From: Hippopus hippopus
Lineage: Eukaryota; Mollusca; Bivalvia; Cardiida; Cardiidae
Length of the DNA: 64,000 bases
Assembly: GCA_946811185.2 (NCBI GenBank)
Contig: OX328110.1
Coordinates: 18,592,456 to 18,656,455, forward strand
Direction of reading: 5' to 3'
In this document: positions 1 to 9,803 of the stretch, piece by piece
Layout: each line of letters starts with the position of its first letter
Numbering within the stretch: the stretch's first letter is position 1
Made by a program: the position numbers and the translations under genes
Notes under the pieces: model-generated
Databases searched by the model: none
What the model saw: the letters and a program-made list of their open reading frames with translations, nothing else
Told to the model about the DNA's origin: nothing

Positions 1-62
1 CGGTGAGAGAGGGAAGAATTCGGTCGCAATGACTATCATCAATCCTCGGAAAGAAATTGGTC

Positions 63-133
63 GAGCCGGGAATCGAACCATCACCCCCCTGTTCTCAGTT
101 CCTGTACGCTACCGACTGCGCTATATGAGGCTC
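63..133 (-). repeat. tRNA-derived SINE head or tRNA pseudogene
   Basis: Read on the minus strand, a 71-nt segment has a perfect pol III A box (TAGCGCAGTCGG) and a perfect B box (GGTTCGATTCC) at the tRNA spacing. Its ends pair as GAGCC with GGCTC. The T stem and anticodon stem do not fold properly, so a functional tRNA is unlikely. A tRNA-derived SINE head or an old tRNA pseudogene fits better. Only 62 bp of its downstream side lie in the window, so a SINE body cannot be tested. The D-arm resembles elongator tRNA-Met, but I would not assign an isotype. Confidence 0.6.
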
Positions 134-394
134 GACACAGCATTCGAGGATAAATCTTGAGGCGTCGTGGGTGAAAGTATCAAGGGTGTGATCAGTATTT
201 TACAACTAAATGAATTAACAAACCATTCTTAACAACCGAATGATTCAGCCACTCAGAGTGTCTAATACTCTCTTAATCTAGAAAAAGATTGCGAATGCAG
301 TTTAAAATAATTGTTAACATACTGGTCCAGGATTTCAAAATCAAAACGCATTCTTAAATCCCTAGGCTGCTAAGCGCGACTCACTAACCTTTTG
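134..394. other. Intergenic or intronic DNA, nothing recognised
   Basis: AT-rich sequence with no open frame of note, no repeat that I recognise and no strong splice signals. Confidence 0.5.
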
Positions 395-460
395 CGGACA
401 GTGAAGATCAAGATCAGACTGCACAGAACGTGCAGTCTAATCTTGGATCTATACTGTCCG
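395..460. repeat. 66-bp hairpin repeat, copy 1
   Basis: An imperfect inverted repeat with ~30-nt arms, opening CGGACAGT and closing ACTGTCCG, around a loop near 425-430. The central arm pair is GACTGCAC and GTGCAGTC. A second copy of the same length and design lies at 3361-3426. This looks like a short fold-back repeat family rather than a gene. Confidence 0.65.
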
Positions 461-848
461 ATAAGGAGATAATTATATCCCCCCCCCCCCAAAAAAAAAA
501 AAAAAACTCTCAAAAAGCAACATTTGGAATTTTTACTTTCAGCTTTAAGTTTCATATATTATACTACATATTATATTAAGTTTCATTGTACTTATTTCGC
601 AGAATAAGGGTTAATCAAGACTAATATTTGACCCATAAGACTAATACGCAAGACTAATATTTAACCCGTGATAGCAAATGCAATTTCAGGGGTGTTTTGC
701 TATTGCATTTGACAAAATAGAGGAAGATCAGACTGATCTTGATCTACCGTGACTCCGCAAAATGAGACCTGATCATTGTAAGGGATGTGTCTTGTAAACG
801 CTATTGTATAGCGGGGTTAATATCAGTTTCTCAGACAGATTTATCGGG
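461..848. other. Non-coding DNA with C/A homopolymers
   Basis: No gene seen. A poly-C run followed by a poly-A run occupies about 481-506. A fragment near 725-745 (GATCAGACTGATCTTGATCT) resembles one arm of the 66-bp hairpin repeat. Confidence 0.4.
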
Positions 849-900
849 GCATTAACAATTGGTAGAGCACTCAGGCCAAGGGTTCGAAATCCAGATGGGC
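849..900 (+). repeat. Degraded tRNA-like (SINE) remnant
   Basis: An A-box-like core (AATTGGTAGAGC) is followed by a B-box-like GGGTTCGAAATCC carrying one extra base. The anticodon arm appears shortened. This is most likely an old tRNA-derived SINE head. It does not fold as a functional tRNA. Confidence 0.4.
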
Positions 901-2404
901 AACAACTGTTTTCACCTTCGGTTACATATTGATAGATCTACGGTACGAAAGGAAAACCCACTTTCTGATTTAAACAACGTCATTTTCCAGTTTAACCAAT
1001 CATTACATTCTGAGCGACCACGTGATTAGGCCTACTAAACAAACCAATGCTCATCCATTAGGGCAAGATGGCAGAACGGCAAGAGGAAAACAAGACTTTT
1101 AAAAACGCATGAAGTAAGTCTTTTATTTTTTCGTGGCCGTTGGAAACTATATTCATGAATGTCAACAGCATCACATTATTTGCAGTTTATGAGTTTATTT
1201 CGTTTTGTTATTGTCTTTGAATGATCCGACTCGAGCATGTCATACCTAGCACATAGCATATATGCTCTTATTTCCCGCCCTCAGAATTTATATAAAAAAA
1301 AGTTGTTCCTATAGAAGTTATCCCCAGTTATCCTAATAACTTTTCTTGAAAAGATACTGTTATTTAAATGGACCCTGAAATAAAATGATTTTAAAATGAC
1401 ACTGTAACAGTTGATGTAAATCAAGGGAGAAAAGTGTGCCCGACGTGGAACTCTATCCCACAACCCCCCCACGGGGACACTAATACAGCAGGTCCAGACG
1501 TTTCGACATAATGGTTTAGTTGTCTACTCTATACAGCTGGTGGCCGATGTGTAAGTCGGATATCTATCTTGTACATCAACCTTGCAGAATAAGACAGACC
1601 CTGAGAATGAAGGCTTTTGAAAACAGTGTGAGGCAATGGAAACCAGCATTTTCTCCTTGCTCCACAATGCTTTTTACCTATTCAAGGACAATCATTATAA
1701 TCAAAACCATTAGAACTGTCGCCTGTAAATTCCTAAAATATAAACAAGCCTAAAAGTTTGCCATGTGGTAAAGAGCTAAAGGAGTAAATGTACTCATAGC
1801 GAGTCACTGGTGTGAATATAGTGAATCCTATACATCCCATGACGGCCAGTTTGTGTAATAGATAGCCAAGCTACGTATTCAACAAAGTATGTGGAGGGAG
1901 TTAGGGTATTTTCCTCTCATCCTATCTCATTAAGGACAGCCCTGGTCCAATAATAGAACTATGTAGCAGTGAAGGGATTAATTACCAGATGACAAAATTT
2001 TAGGCTATCCCAAACTGAAAACATTTGAAGACCACTATTTAGATGAGCCTGAAATGATAGGGTGTATCAGTGAAGGCATAGAAAATGTCAGAAAATATAA
2101 AATGTTTGATACCAGAATTTTTTCTAGTCTATGACATCACACAGAATTTACCCACCCATTTAAGCGAACAGGTGGCAAATCGGAGGGGTTATACAGATGT
2201 ATAACACACATTTATGCTGTGTTAAGAGTTTCCATGTACACATTTAGAAATTGTTACACAACCAGAAACTGGTGTTTTGAATGAGTTTGCTTTGGGTTTC
2301 ATGTGAAACGAAGGATTATCATCGCCAATAGTGAGGATTATTTTTGGGCGCTATATGCCCTTGATTGGTAATTAAAAAGTAAAAAAATGAAGTTTTTAAA
2401 ATGG
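901..2404. other. Non-coding DNA, no gene supported
   Basis: About 1.5 kb with only short open frames of skewed composition. A Kozak-like AAGATGG near 1066 opens a 14-codon frame that stops just before a good splice donor, so I do not call it an exon. No repeat family is recognised. Confidence 0.4.
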
Positions 2405-2410
2405 TTTATT
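2405..2410 (-). terminator. Candidate poly(A) signal AATAAA
   Basis: On the minus strand AATAAA lies about 25 nt past the stop codon of the candidate terminal exon at 2435-2623. That is a normal position for a short 3' UTR. The motif is common in AT-rich DNA, so it only carries weight together with the exon. Confidence 0.3.
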
Positions 2411-2434
2411 TTGAAATACACATATTTCACAAAA

Positions 2435-2623
2435 TCATGAATTTAATAAAATAATCAGGACCCCGGTTCTAACGCCAATCATCTTCATCTCTTGTCTGAC
2501 TTCTGGTCTGAAATGAGGCATCTGTTTATCGCGGGGTTCGACATTCAGGCATGTCCAAACGACATTGTCTAGCAAACGCTCGACTTGAGCTAGCAGAGAC
2601 TGCGTCCAGCTAGCCCGAATGGT
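2435..2623 (-). CDS. Candidate terminal exon of an unrecognised host gene
   Basis: The minus-strand frame is protein-like and locally less AT-rich than its surroundings. It follows a possible acceptor (TTTTTGCACAAG) and reads about 62 residues (starting TIRASWTQSLLAQ) to a TGA at 2435-2437. AATAAA follows shortly after. No domain is recognised. A second minus-strand exon candidate at 12200-12329 ends in a compatible phase, and the interval between them would be an intron carrying the Gypsy insertion. This is inference: no transcript is available and a chance open frame is possible. Confidence 0.3.
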   Translation of the reverse strand, partial: TIRASWTQSLLAQVERLLDNVVWTCLNVEPRDKQMPHFRPEVRQEMKMIGVRTGVLIILLNS

Positions 2624-2629
2624 CTTGTG

Positions 2630-3360
2630 CAAAAATGGAGACAATTAATTTATGAACCAGTTTCATGCTTCACATAAGTGACGAAAATCGACCTAAATTG
2701 CCGTTCTCCGAAAAAAATCGCTTACATAACTTATGATTTTGTTCAACCAGCAATAATTTATTGACAAACCTCTCAGTTGTTAACAGGAAGACGGTTGTGC
2801 ATGCTTTATATCAGGGGACTATTATAATGAACACATGTATGAAGTTTCATCAATTTTTGTCAAGGATTTTAGAAGATATCTGTCTGGACAGACAGGCAAA
2901 CAGGTTGTTGGTCTGTTGTGAAATTATACATTAAGCCCCTTTTTCCATAAAATTGCATTTCATTTAATAAAAACAAATAATGATTGTCTGTGGCTTATGA
3001 TAAACAATATAAATATGAATTTTCATAAAATTTTGTCCTGTAGTTTAGGACATATTGATCCATAATGGAAATATACACGAAGCCCTCCTTTTGCATGACA
3101 CGGTGTTAAATGAAAAAAAAAAACTATTTCGGTAGAAAAAAAAAAGCTATTTCGGTAGACTATCATTAATGAAGTTTCATCAATTTTGGTCTAGTAGTTT
3201 AGAAGATATCTGTTGGAAAGATGGACAGATATACAGCTGGTGAAGACACTGTGTGGTACTATTTCCAAAATTGTTGTGGGGTTAATCTTAGCTTGTTAAA
3301 ATTAAACCTATGGGGCTGCATTAACTCTTTCCATACCATAGATGACCCCAGAAGCTTTTA
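2630..3360. other. AT-rich non-coding DNA with a small tandem duplication
   Basis: No gene seen. At 3112-3158 an A-run followed by a CTATTTCGGTAG motif is duplicated in tandem (about 23 bp per copy). The stretch 3240-3322 resembles 11595-11708 on the far side of the Gypsy insertion. Confidence 0.4.
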
Positions 3361-3426
3361 TGGACAGTGTGGATCAAGATCGGACTGCACAGAATATGTA
3401 GCCTGATCAATGATCTACACTGTCCA
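3361..3426. repeat. 66-bp hairpin repeat, copy 2
   Basis: It opens TGGACAGTG and closes CACTGTCCA, with ~30-nt arms pairing around a short AT-rich loop. It has the same length, the same GATCAAGATC core and the same end motifs as the copy at 395-460. Confidence 0.65.
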
Positions 3427-4008
3427 CTGCTTTATTCTTGGGTTATGAATAATCCCTCTCTTGATATTGTAGTGGAAATGTTTTTGTAGCCTTTGAGAAA
3501 ATGCAATTTATTTATTCAGTAGTGAGAGAGTTAAAGTCTCAGTAAAGTCCAAATGTAAAAAGGCCTGTTTATAAAATAAAAGTAAATTTCATTTTTACCA
3601 TGTAAAAATATGGCAATTATCATGACTTGCACGATATGTAAAGGTGCAGTTTGTAAAAGTTCCAGTCAATGGCAGAAAAAAGAATTTTGAAACTAGAACA
3701 ATTCCTACCATGCCGCATTATCTGTTTGTTTACATTGATGATCGCCGATGATGAGCCGATTTTTCGTCGTAAATCTCCGCAGTGACATGATAGTGACGTA
3801 AACACCACGTGATTATTCAAGCCGTCGAAACAAACCCTTCATTCACTTGATCTTTTTATCCCCATTCTAATGTAAGTTTATCGACATTGTAAACAAAACG
3901 ACGACACAGGCTGATAATCGCTTATTCATTTATCATCAATACAGGAAGAGTTTACTACATCTAAATAAGAAAACAGGTTCAGAATGAGCAATCTTACTCT
4001 CCAATGAC

Positions 4009-4013
4009 ATACT
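4009..4013. repeat. Target-site duplication ATACT (left)
   Basis: ATACT directly precedes the left LTR. The same five bases follow the right LTR at 11266-11270. A 5-bp duplication is usual for Ty3/Gypsy integrases and supports a single intact insertion event. Confidence 0.75.
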
Positions 4014-4651
4014 ATCACCAGGAGGGAAAATAACAGAATAAGTCAGTAAGTCAGAGGTTTCGTTTCCAAAATTTCAATTTCTAATTTAATAAATCCAAAG
4101 ATTCCAAACAGGTCTAAATTCTTCAAAGCCAAAATAATTACTGTCCCTATCATACTAAAATCTGTCTCTCCAAATCCCATACATCCCATAATCCTCATCC
4201 ATCCTACATCCAATCAAATTCATTCTTACACTCCATCCTACATCCAATCAAATCATTCTTACACTCATTCATCTTAATTTATTTGTTTCTCTCTCTCTCA
4301 CTGGTCAATCACTCACTCTCATTTTCCCGCCTTTTCTTACAAGATCATCAACATCAAAGGAGTATAGCACCTACTTGCAATTCATTACCAACATAGATTA
4401 CCATTAGGGGTCTAATACAATAGTTCCACTAAATTACAGCAATGACTTTCTGATAAGGTTCTAAATGCTACCAAATGTTGCATATCCAAATGTTCAAGAT
4501 GAGTTAGATAGCAAACCCTTGATAGAGACAGACTGATTATACTAAATATAAAACTTTTAACATAAATAGATTGATTACTAAATCTCATACTTTAACTATT
4601 AATTATTTTAATATTTCAACAAACAATGACTTCAATATGCACTGGGTGACA
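4014..4651 (-). repeat. Gypsy-1 3' LTR
   Basis: A direct repeat of 10628-11265. On the minus strand it begins TGTCACC and ends GGTGAT, so the ends are nearly inverted. AATAAA occurs on the minus strand near 4275-4285 and could serve polyadenylation. Confidence 0.92.
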
Positions 4652-4672
4652 CATGCAACAGCCCCCAACAAG
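4652..4672 (-). promoter_or_regulatory. Candidate polypurine tract of Gypsy-1
   Basis: On the minus strand a G-run (TTGGGGGCTGTTGCATG) lies immediately before the TGTCACC start of the 3' LTR. This is where the plus-strand primer should be. The tract is interrupted by pyrimidines, so its exact extent is unsure. Confidence 0.5.
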
Positions 4673-5503
4673 TTTGCTCCGCAAACTAGAATTTAACATT
4701 AAAAACAAGTTAGTCAAAATAAAATTTTCTTTAAATAGTAATTATGCTCTCTCTCACCATGGACAGTGTGAAATGTAAATATGCTGCATAGTTACATATA
4801 CAATATACAAAACATTCATTTTCATTTCTTCTCCTTTGTCAAATGTTTTCATTTGTTTCTTATTTTTTTTTTTATATTTAATTAATTGTCTATTTACAAC
4901 AATGGATGGTACAATCACATTTTTTGTATTGTAATTTCAAAAATACCCTGTGCTAAGAACATACTTCATGTCCTTTTATTTTGTGCACTGTGAACAATAT
5001 ACGGTCTTTTTTTTTTTTGCAATGCCCATATTTCTGACTTAAATCTTCTACACAGAAATCTGACCTAAGTACTTATTCTCCGGGAGTGCAGACTAAGATC
5101 AGTATGCATGATAGTCAAACACTGGACTTAAACATACTGCTTTATGTTAATCCTTATCTCAGACTCTTTTACATGTACTTGTTTCACTTATCCACTTCTA
5201 TCTCCATATTTCTTATCTCTCCCTGAAGAATCTTGATAGTAGCATAGGTTATACAAAATACAATTTTCCACCTTACAAGGTTGAAAATAATTTAGAAAGG
5301 TTAAATTTTGGAATATTGAAATGTTTTGACCCAATCCCCCCCAAAACATAAAAATGGTTACGTATACGGTTTAATTTTGAATATTGTCACAAAACAAATT
5401 CAAAATTCCTGTCTAACCTTACTTGAGCCATTTAGCACCTTACTTGTGGATATTGTGTATTGATTTCTTTTATATCTGCAGTTTGTGTGTTTGGATGTGC
5501 ATA
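4673..5503 (-). other. Gypsy-1 non-coding stretch between pol and the PPT
   Basis: About 830 bp of AT-rich sequence downstream of the pol tail and upstream of the 3' LTR. I see no open frame of env size and no membrane-protein signature, so no envelope-like gene is supported. Confidence 0.6.
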
Positions 5504-6544
5504 TTATGCCGAGGGTTTGGGAGTGACTTTCTTGCGTCTCTTCCCAGAAAATGTGAACTTGATGTGGAAGTCTTTGCGTAGGCTTAGTGGCAATTCCTCA
5601 GCATATATCCATTCAGTCTTGCAATTTGCACTGTTCTTTTCTCTGTACCTTACTCTGTATACCATTCGTCCTTTATAATGTGAGGCCTTTAGGATTTTCT
5701 CAATATCCCAGTCTTTAGGGTCACAGTCAGGAGTTGTGGTACTTTGTGATTGTCTGTTCTCACTTTCCTCTTTCCTCTGATTCTCCTTGTTTGAAGTTCT
5801 CAGTGAGTTACTCCCTTGATTTTCTTGGTTTATTTGCTCATCTTCTTCCAGTTCAATTGGCTCTGGCTGTTGCCATCTATATGCCTCTGGAATGTTTGTT
5901 GGTCTGAGAGCAGGATTGTGATATGGCTTTAACCTATCTGAATGGACGACACTCTTCAATACTTTATGGGTTTTCTGGTCCCTCAGTCTGTAATTGGTAG
6001 GTCCTGTTTTCTCCGTGATGTAGTAGGGTCCATACCATTTCGCTGTTAATTTGGGTGCTAATCCTGGTTGAGTTCTTGGGTTATACAACCATACACTGTC
6101 TCTCACCTTGAAATCTGGTATGCCGGCTTTCCGGTCATAGTTTTTCTTGTATTTTTCTTGAGCAGTTTTGATGTTTTCTTTCATGAGTTCCCTGCACACA
6201 GTTTGGTGTTCTATTATCCTGCGCAAGTGTTCTTCTGCTGTAGTTCCTGCTGTTTCTGTTGGAATGAGCGCTGTATCAAGTGGAAGTCTGCATTCTTGGC
6301 CAAATAGAGTGTAGTATGGTGAGTACTGGGTTGAGTCTATAGCTGGAGACATTCTATAGCTCATCATGATGCTGGGAAGTAATTGCGGCCAGTCAGTCTG
6401 CTTTTTGTTGCAGTATATTCTGAGCTTCTGTAGAATGACACTGTTCATCTTTTCAGCTGCTGAATTGGTAGCTGCATGGTATGAACTAGTGCTAATCTTG
6501 TTGATTCTGAATATACTGCAGAGTTCTTTCATAAGAGCTGACAT
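5504..6544 (-). pseudogene. Gypsy-1 integrase C-terminal half with chromodomain-like tail
   Basis: This 346-residue frame continues the integrase core after a frameshift. Residue E31, in the context NSAAEKMN, fits the last acidic residue of the DDE triad. Residues ~151-207 look like the GPY/F module (WYGPYYI). A low-complexity Glu/Asn/Ser linker follows (~225-275). Residues ~279-325 (DWDIEKILKASHYKGRMVYR) resemble a chromodomain, a chromatin-binding fold seen at integrase C-termini of chromovirus-type elements. The basic end (GKRRKKV) could bind nucleic acid or be a nuclear signal. The frame overlaps the upstream pol frame by 53 nt, and the shift separates the catalytic residues. Confidence 0.85.
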
Positions 6545-9500
6545 GAAGTTTACTTCCCCTGTCTGTCAATATGGAATTCATACAGCCATATCTACATATC
6601 CATTCATCATAGAGTTTCCAGGCTACTTCTTTTGCTTCCAAGGAATACAGTGGGTATGCTTCACACCATTTGGAAAAAGAGTCATAAACAAGAAAAACAT
6701 ACTTGTATTTATGCTCACTGGTAGGTAGGGGCCCTAGTAGGTCCATGTGTACTCTGGAGAAGACATCACCTATAGGTAATGGCTGGAGTTGTGCCTTCTG
6801 TGGATGTATGTATCTTTTGGTGCACTGGCAAGGTTCGCATGTCTGGCAGTACAGTTCGATGTCCTTGTACATTGATGGCCAAAAATACTTCATCCTGATT
6901 GCTTCATAGGTCCTCTCAATGCCATAGTGACCTCCATACAGTGCATCATGGTAAGACTTCCAGACAGCATCTCTCAGTGTGTGTGGAACAACTACTTGCT
7001 TCTTCACATCTGTCCATTTATGTCCCTTTGTGCGAGGGTAATAAAGATGGTACAGTACACCAGCATCTATCTCATAAAACTGGGATTCTGCAACCAGTCT
7101 GTGTGCTTGATCTCTCTGCTCTGTAACTTTACCCTCTTCTTTGTAGGCAAACATTGCCATAAAATCGCTGTCTGCAATCTGGGCCTGCCTAAGTTTCTCA
7201 GGTGTCATGTTGCATATTTCTGACAGATGGTCGATAGGATCCATGGTGTTGTAGGTATTGATTGCGTTTATCATTGTTGAAAGAGAATTAACTTTTGGTT
7301 CAGTTGTTAGGTTATTAATTTTTGCTTTATCTGTTTCCGAAAAATGTAAGATGTATTCTTTGTAGACTTTTGGTGGGGACGTATTTAAGGCACAGACTTG
7401 GGGATCAATTTGAGGGTCATCTGCATCTAAAGTTTGCTGATCTGTATCGTCCCTTGAATATTGTCTCCGGCTAAGAGCATCGGCGTTTCCATGGTGCTTT
7501 CCACTTCTGTAAACCACTTCGTATTGGTAACCTTGAAGAAACACAGCCCATCTGCCTAATCGTCCTGTAGATCTGTTTTCCTTCAGCATTTGCAAAGCAA
7601 TATGGTCTGTGTAGACAGTGAAGGGTCTATTGGCTAAGTAAGTGTGAAAATACCGTATACCTTCTACAAGAGCAAGTCCTTCTAGGTCACTGATTCCCCA
7701 ATTCTTTTCTGCTGGTCGGAGAGATCTACCTGCATAGCCTATAACCACTTCTCTTCCCTCTTTATCCTTCTGTCCAAGCACATAGCCAGTGGATTGATTA
7801 CTGGCATCTGTGTACAAAAGGAACTTGGAACCTTCGGAAAAGTCTGGAAAGGCTAATATTGGTGGGGATGTTAGTTTCTCTCTAAGGTTATTGAAGGCGC
7901 CATCACAGTCATCTGTCCAAATGAACTTCGAATCCTTCCTTAGTAGTTGGTTCAAGGGTCTAGCAATAGCAGCATAACCTTTTACGAAACGACGGTTGTA
8001 GCCTGAAAGTCCAAGAAAAGCTCTAACTTCAGTTTGATTCTTTGGAGTGGGAAAACTGATGACGGCAGTTATCTTTTCCTGATCCACACCTATTCCTTCT
8101 TGAGTAAAGCGATGCCCCAGATACTTGACCTTCTTTGCTGCAAAGTGACATTTATTTGGTTTTAACTTCAGATTTGCCTGTCGAAATCTATCAAAAACCT
8201 GGGATAGATGGAGAAGATGCTCGTCAAAATTCTGACTGAAAATGAGGCAATCATCTATATATGTAAGAGCAAATTTGTAGCTAAAACCTCGTAGTACTTC
8301 TGTCATTACCATGGAAAATGCCATTGGTGAATTCATGAGCCCAAATGGTAACCGATTAAATTCCCAGACGCCTTGGTGTGTCACAAATCCGGTTTTATGC
8401 TTCGTCTCTGGGTCTGATGGTATTTGAAAGAATCCTTGAGCCATGTCGAGAACTGAGTAAATGCTGGCTTTGGCTTGTCCTAGGCAGTCAACCACATCAT
8501 GGAAATGGGTAATAGGGAAGTTGATTGGATGAGTAACTTTATTTAGGCCTCGAAAGTCTACTGCAAAATGGTACTCTCCATTCTTTTTCTTCACAAGTAG
8601 AACAGGGGCTTGCCACAGAGTGTTGGACTTTGAAATGATCCCATGTTCCTCAAGATCTCTGGTCTGTTTCTGTATTTCAGCCTTCTGTTCTGGGTTAGTT
8701 CTGTATTGGGGTCGTCTTACAGGGGGAACGTCTTGAGTAATAATTTTATGGGGATATAAGTCTGTATGGCCTAACTCTGCTGTACATGTAACAAAAACAT
8801 CTCTGTTTCTCCCAATCAAAATCAAGAGTCTTCTGTTCTGCTCTTCGGTCAAAGTGGAATGTGAAAGGTCAGCTCCCAGTGATCTGGCTATCTCTATGTA
8901 CTGAGTGTCTGTTTGTAGGTTGTTAATGCAAGGAATGCTTGTTTCAGTGGGTGTTTTGGAATGGGACTGTGTATTGAATGATTGTGTATTGCTGATAAAG
9001 TTGGATGCATTTTCAGGGGAGCAATCATCAATTTCACACAAAATAGCACTTTTCTCTAACGAATCAATTCTTGCAACAGGTTCATTTGCCTTCAAATATA
9101 ACCATTCATGTGTTGGATTCAAAATCTGGACACATGCTTGGTCATTTTGAACATTTGCAATAGATGGAGCCCCTATGGCATTGTGTTTTGATGGTAAAGT
9201 TCTAAGTGGCTCAACTAAAGTCATACCTTTGAAACTAGACTTTCTAACCTTGACATTTGCAACAGTCGCTGACCTTGGTGGAATGCTTATTCTATTAATC
9301 AGACGTGCCAGACTAGACTTTTGGGGTGCTGAAAACATTTGAGTAATGACTAGTCCTCCTTGAATCTCCAGAATATCCTGGTCAAAATCTACATGTGCCT
9401 TTTGCTCTTTCAGAAAATCTCTCCCAAGGATCACAGATTGATTCAGTCTTTTGAAAATGTAGAAAGTCTGAGTCAAAGTTAGCCTACATATAGTCATAGG

Positions 9501-9749
9501 TATGGTAATTTTGCCCAAAATTTTCATGTGGCTACCATCTACAGTCTGGGCTGCATGTATATCTGACTCTTTGAGTGGAAATTCTTTGGCTAGTCCACTT
9601 CTTTTGTAAGTTTCCAAACTCAAACAAGAAATAGACGCACCAGAATCAAGCATGGCTGCCACTGAAAATTTGCCCAATCTGACATCTACCAAAATTTTTT
9701 CTTCACCTAACTTAAATGCTCTTCCTATGCAGATGTCAGTACTTGCCAA
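6492..9749 (-). CDS. pol: Gypsy-1 Pol polyprotein (protease, RT, RNase H, integrase N-part)
   Basis: A frame of 1085 residues from a TTG, open upstream to the UAG at 9801-9803. Domains in order: retropepsin-type aspartic protease with DSGA at residues 35-38; reverse transcriptase ~340-560 with YIDD at 497-500; RNase H ~643-762 with TDAS, YTDH and NADALS motifs; integrase HHCC zinc-binding (H934, H941, C968, C971); DDE residues D1003 and D1063. The frame then runs into a stop 22 codons after D1063, before the catalytic glutamate, because of a frameshift. The product would act in cytoplasmic virus-like particles for reverse transcription. It has no start codon of its own in good context and is probably made as a Gag-Pol fusion by readthrough of the UAG. 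It is followed by the integrase remainder at 5504-6544. Confidence 0.93.
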   Translation of the reverse strand: MASTDICIGRAFKLGEEKILVDVRLGKFSVAAMLDSGASISCLSLETYKRSGLAKEFPLKESDIHAAQTVDGSHMKILGKITIPMTICRLTLTQTFYIFKRLNQSVILGRDFLKEQKAHVDFDQDILEIQGGLVITQMFSAPQKSSLARLINRISIPPRSATVANVKVRKSSFKGMTLVEPLRTLPSKHNAIGAPSIANVQNDQACVQILNPTHEWLYLKANEPVARIDSLEKSAILCEIDDCSPENASNFISNTQSFNTQSHSKTPTETSIPCINNLQTDTQYIEIARSLGADLSHSTLTEEQNRRLLILIGRNRDVFVTCTAELGHTDLYPHKIITQDVPPVRRPQYRTNPEQKAEIQKQTRDLEEHGIISKSNTLWQAPVLLVKKKNGEYHFAVDFRGLNKVTHPINFPITHFHDVVDCLGQAKASIYSVLDMAQGFFQIPSDPETKHKTGFVTHQGVWEFNRLPFGLMNSPMAFSMVMTEVLRGFSYKFALTYIDDCLIFSQNFDEHLLHLSQVFDRFRQANLKLKPNKCHFAAKKVKYLGHRFTQEGIGVDQEKITAVISFPTPKNQTEVRAFLGLSGYNRRFVKGYAAIARPLNQLLRKDSKFIWTDDCDGAFNNLREKLTSPPILAFPDFSEGSKFLLYTDASNQSTGYVLGQKDKEGREVVIGYAGRSLRPAEKNWGISDLEGLALVEGIRYFHTYLANRPFTVYTDHIALQMLKENRSTGRLGRWAVFLQGYQYEVVYRSGKHHGNADALSRRQYSRDDTDQQTLDADDPQIDPQVCALNTSPPKVYKEYILHFSETDKAKINNLTTEPKVNSLSTMINAINTYNTMDPIDHLSEICNMTPEKLRQAQIADSDFMAMFAYKEEGKVTEQRDQAHRLVAESQFYEIDAGVLYHLYYPRTKGHKWTDVKKQVVVPHTLRDAVWKSYHDALYGGHYGIERTYEAIRMKYFWPSMYKDIELYCQTCEPCQCTKRYIHPQKAQLQPLPIGDVFSRVHMDLLGPLPTSEHKYKYVFLVYDSFSKWCEAYPLYSLEAKEVAWKLYDEWICRYGCMNSILTDRGSKLHVSSYERTLQYIQNQQD

Positions 9750-9781
9750 ATTTTCTTTACCGTGCCTATCCCCAAAGGTTT

Positions 9782-9803
9782 TAGGGACAGGCGCGAGTCC
9801 CTA
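9782..9803 (-). promoter_or_regulatory. Stop-codon hairpin at the Gypsy-1 gag-pol junction
   Basis: The gag UAG forms the 5' base of a perfect 7-bp stem (UAGGGAC pairing with GUCCCUA) with an 8-nt loop. Gag and pol are in the same frame on either side, with sense codons from the UAG to the protease. Stop-codon readthrough of a UAG followed by G is the known gag-pol strategy of gammaretroviruses. Its use here is inference, and a chance nonsense mutation is the alternative. Confidence 0.5.

Noticed and set aside
63..133. Functional tRNA gene
   Set aside because: A and B boxes are good, but the T and anticodon stems do not pair, so I list it as tRNA-derived.
370..555. 61-codon minus-strand open frame
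   Set aside because: It runs through the poly-C/poly-A tract and the hairpin repeat; composition is not protein-like.
1066..1130. Kozak-like ATG (AAGATGG) with a good GTAAGT donor, suggesting a first coding exon
   Set aside because: The frame stops at TGA two bases before the donor, and no other frame starts well there.
4673..5503. Envelope-like gene downstream of Gypsy-1 pol
   Set aside because: No open frame of suitable length, no signal peptide or membrane anchor.
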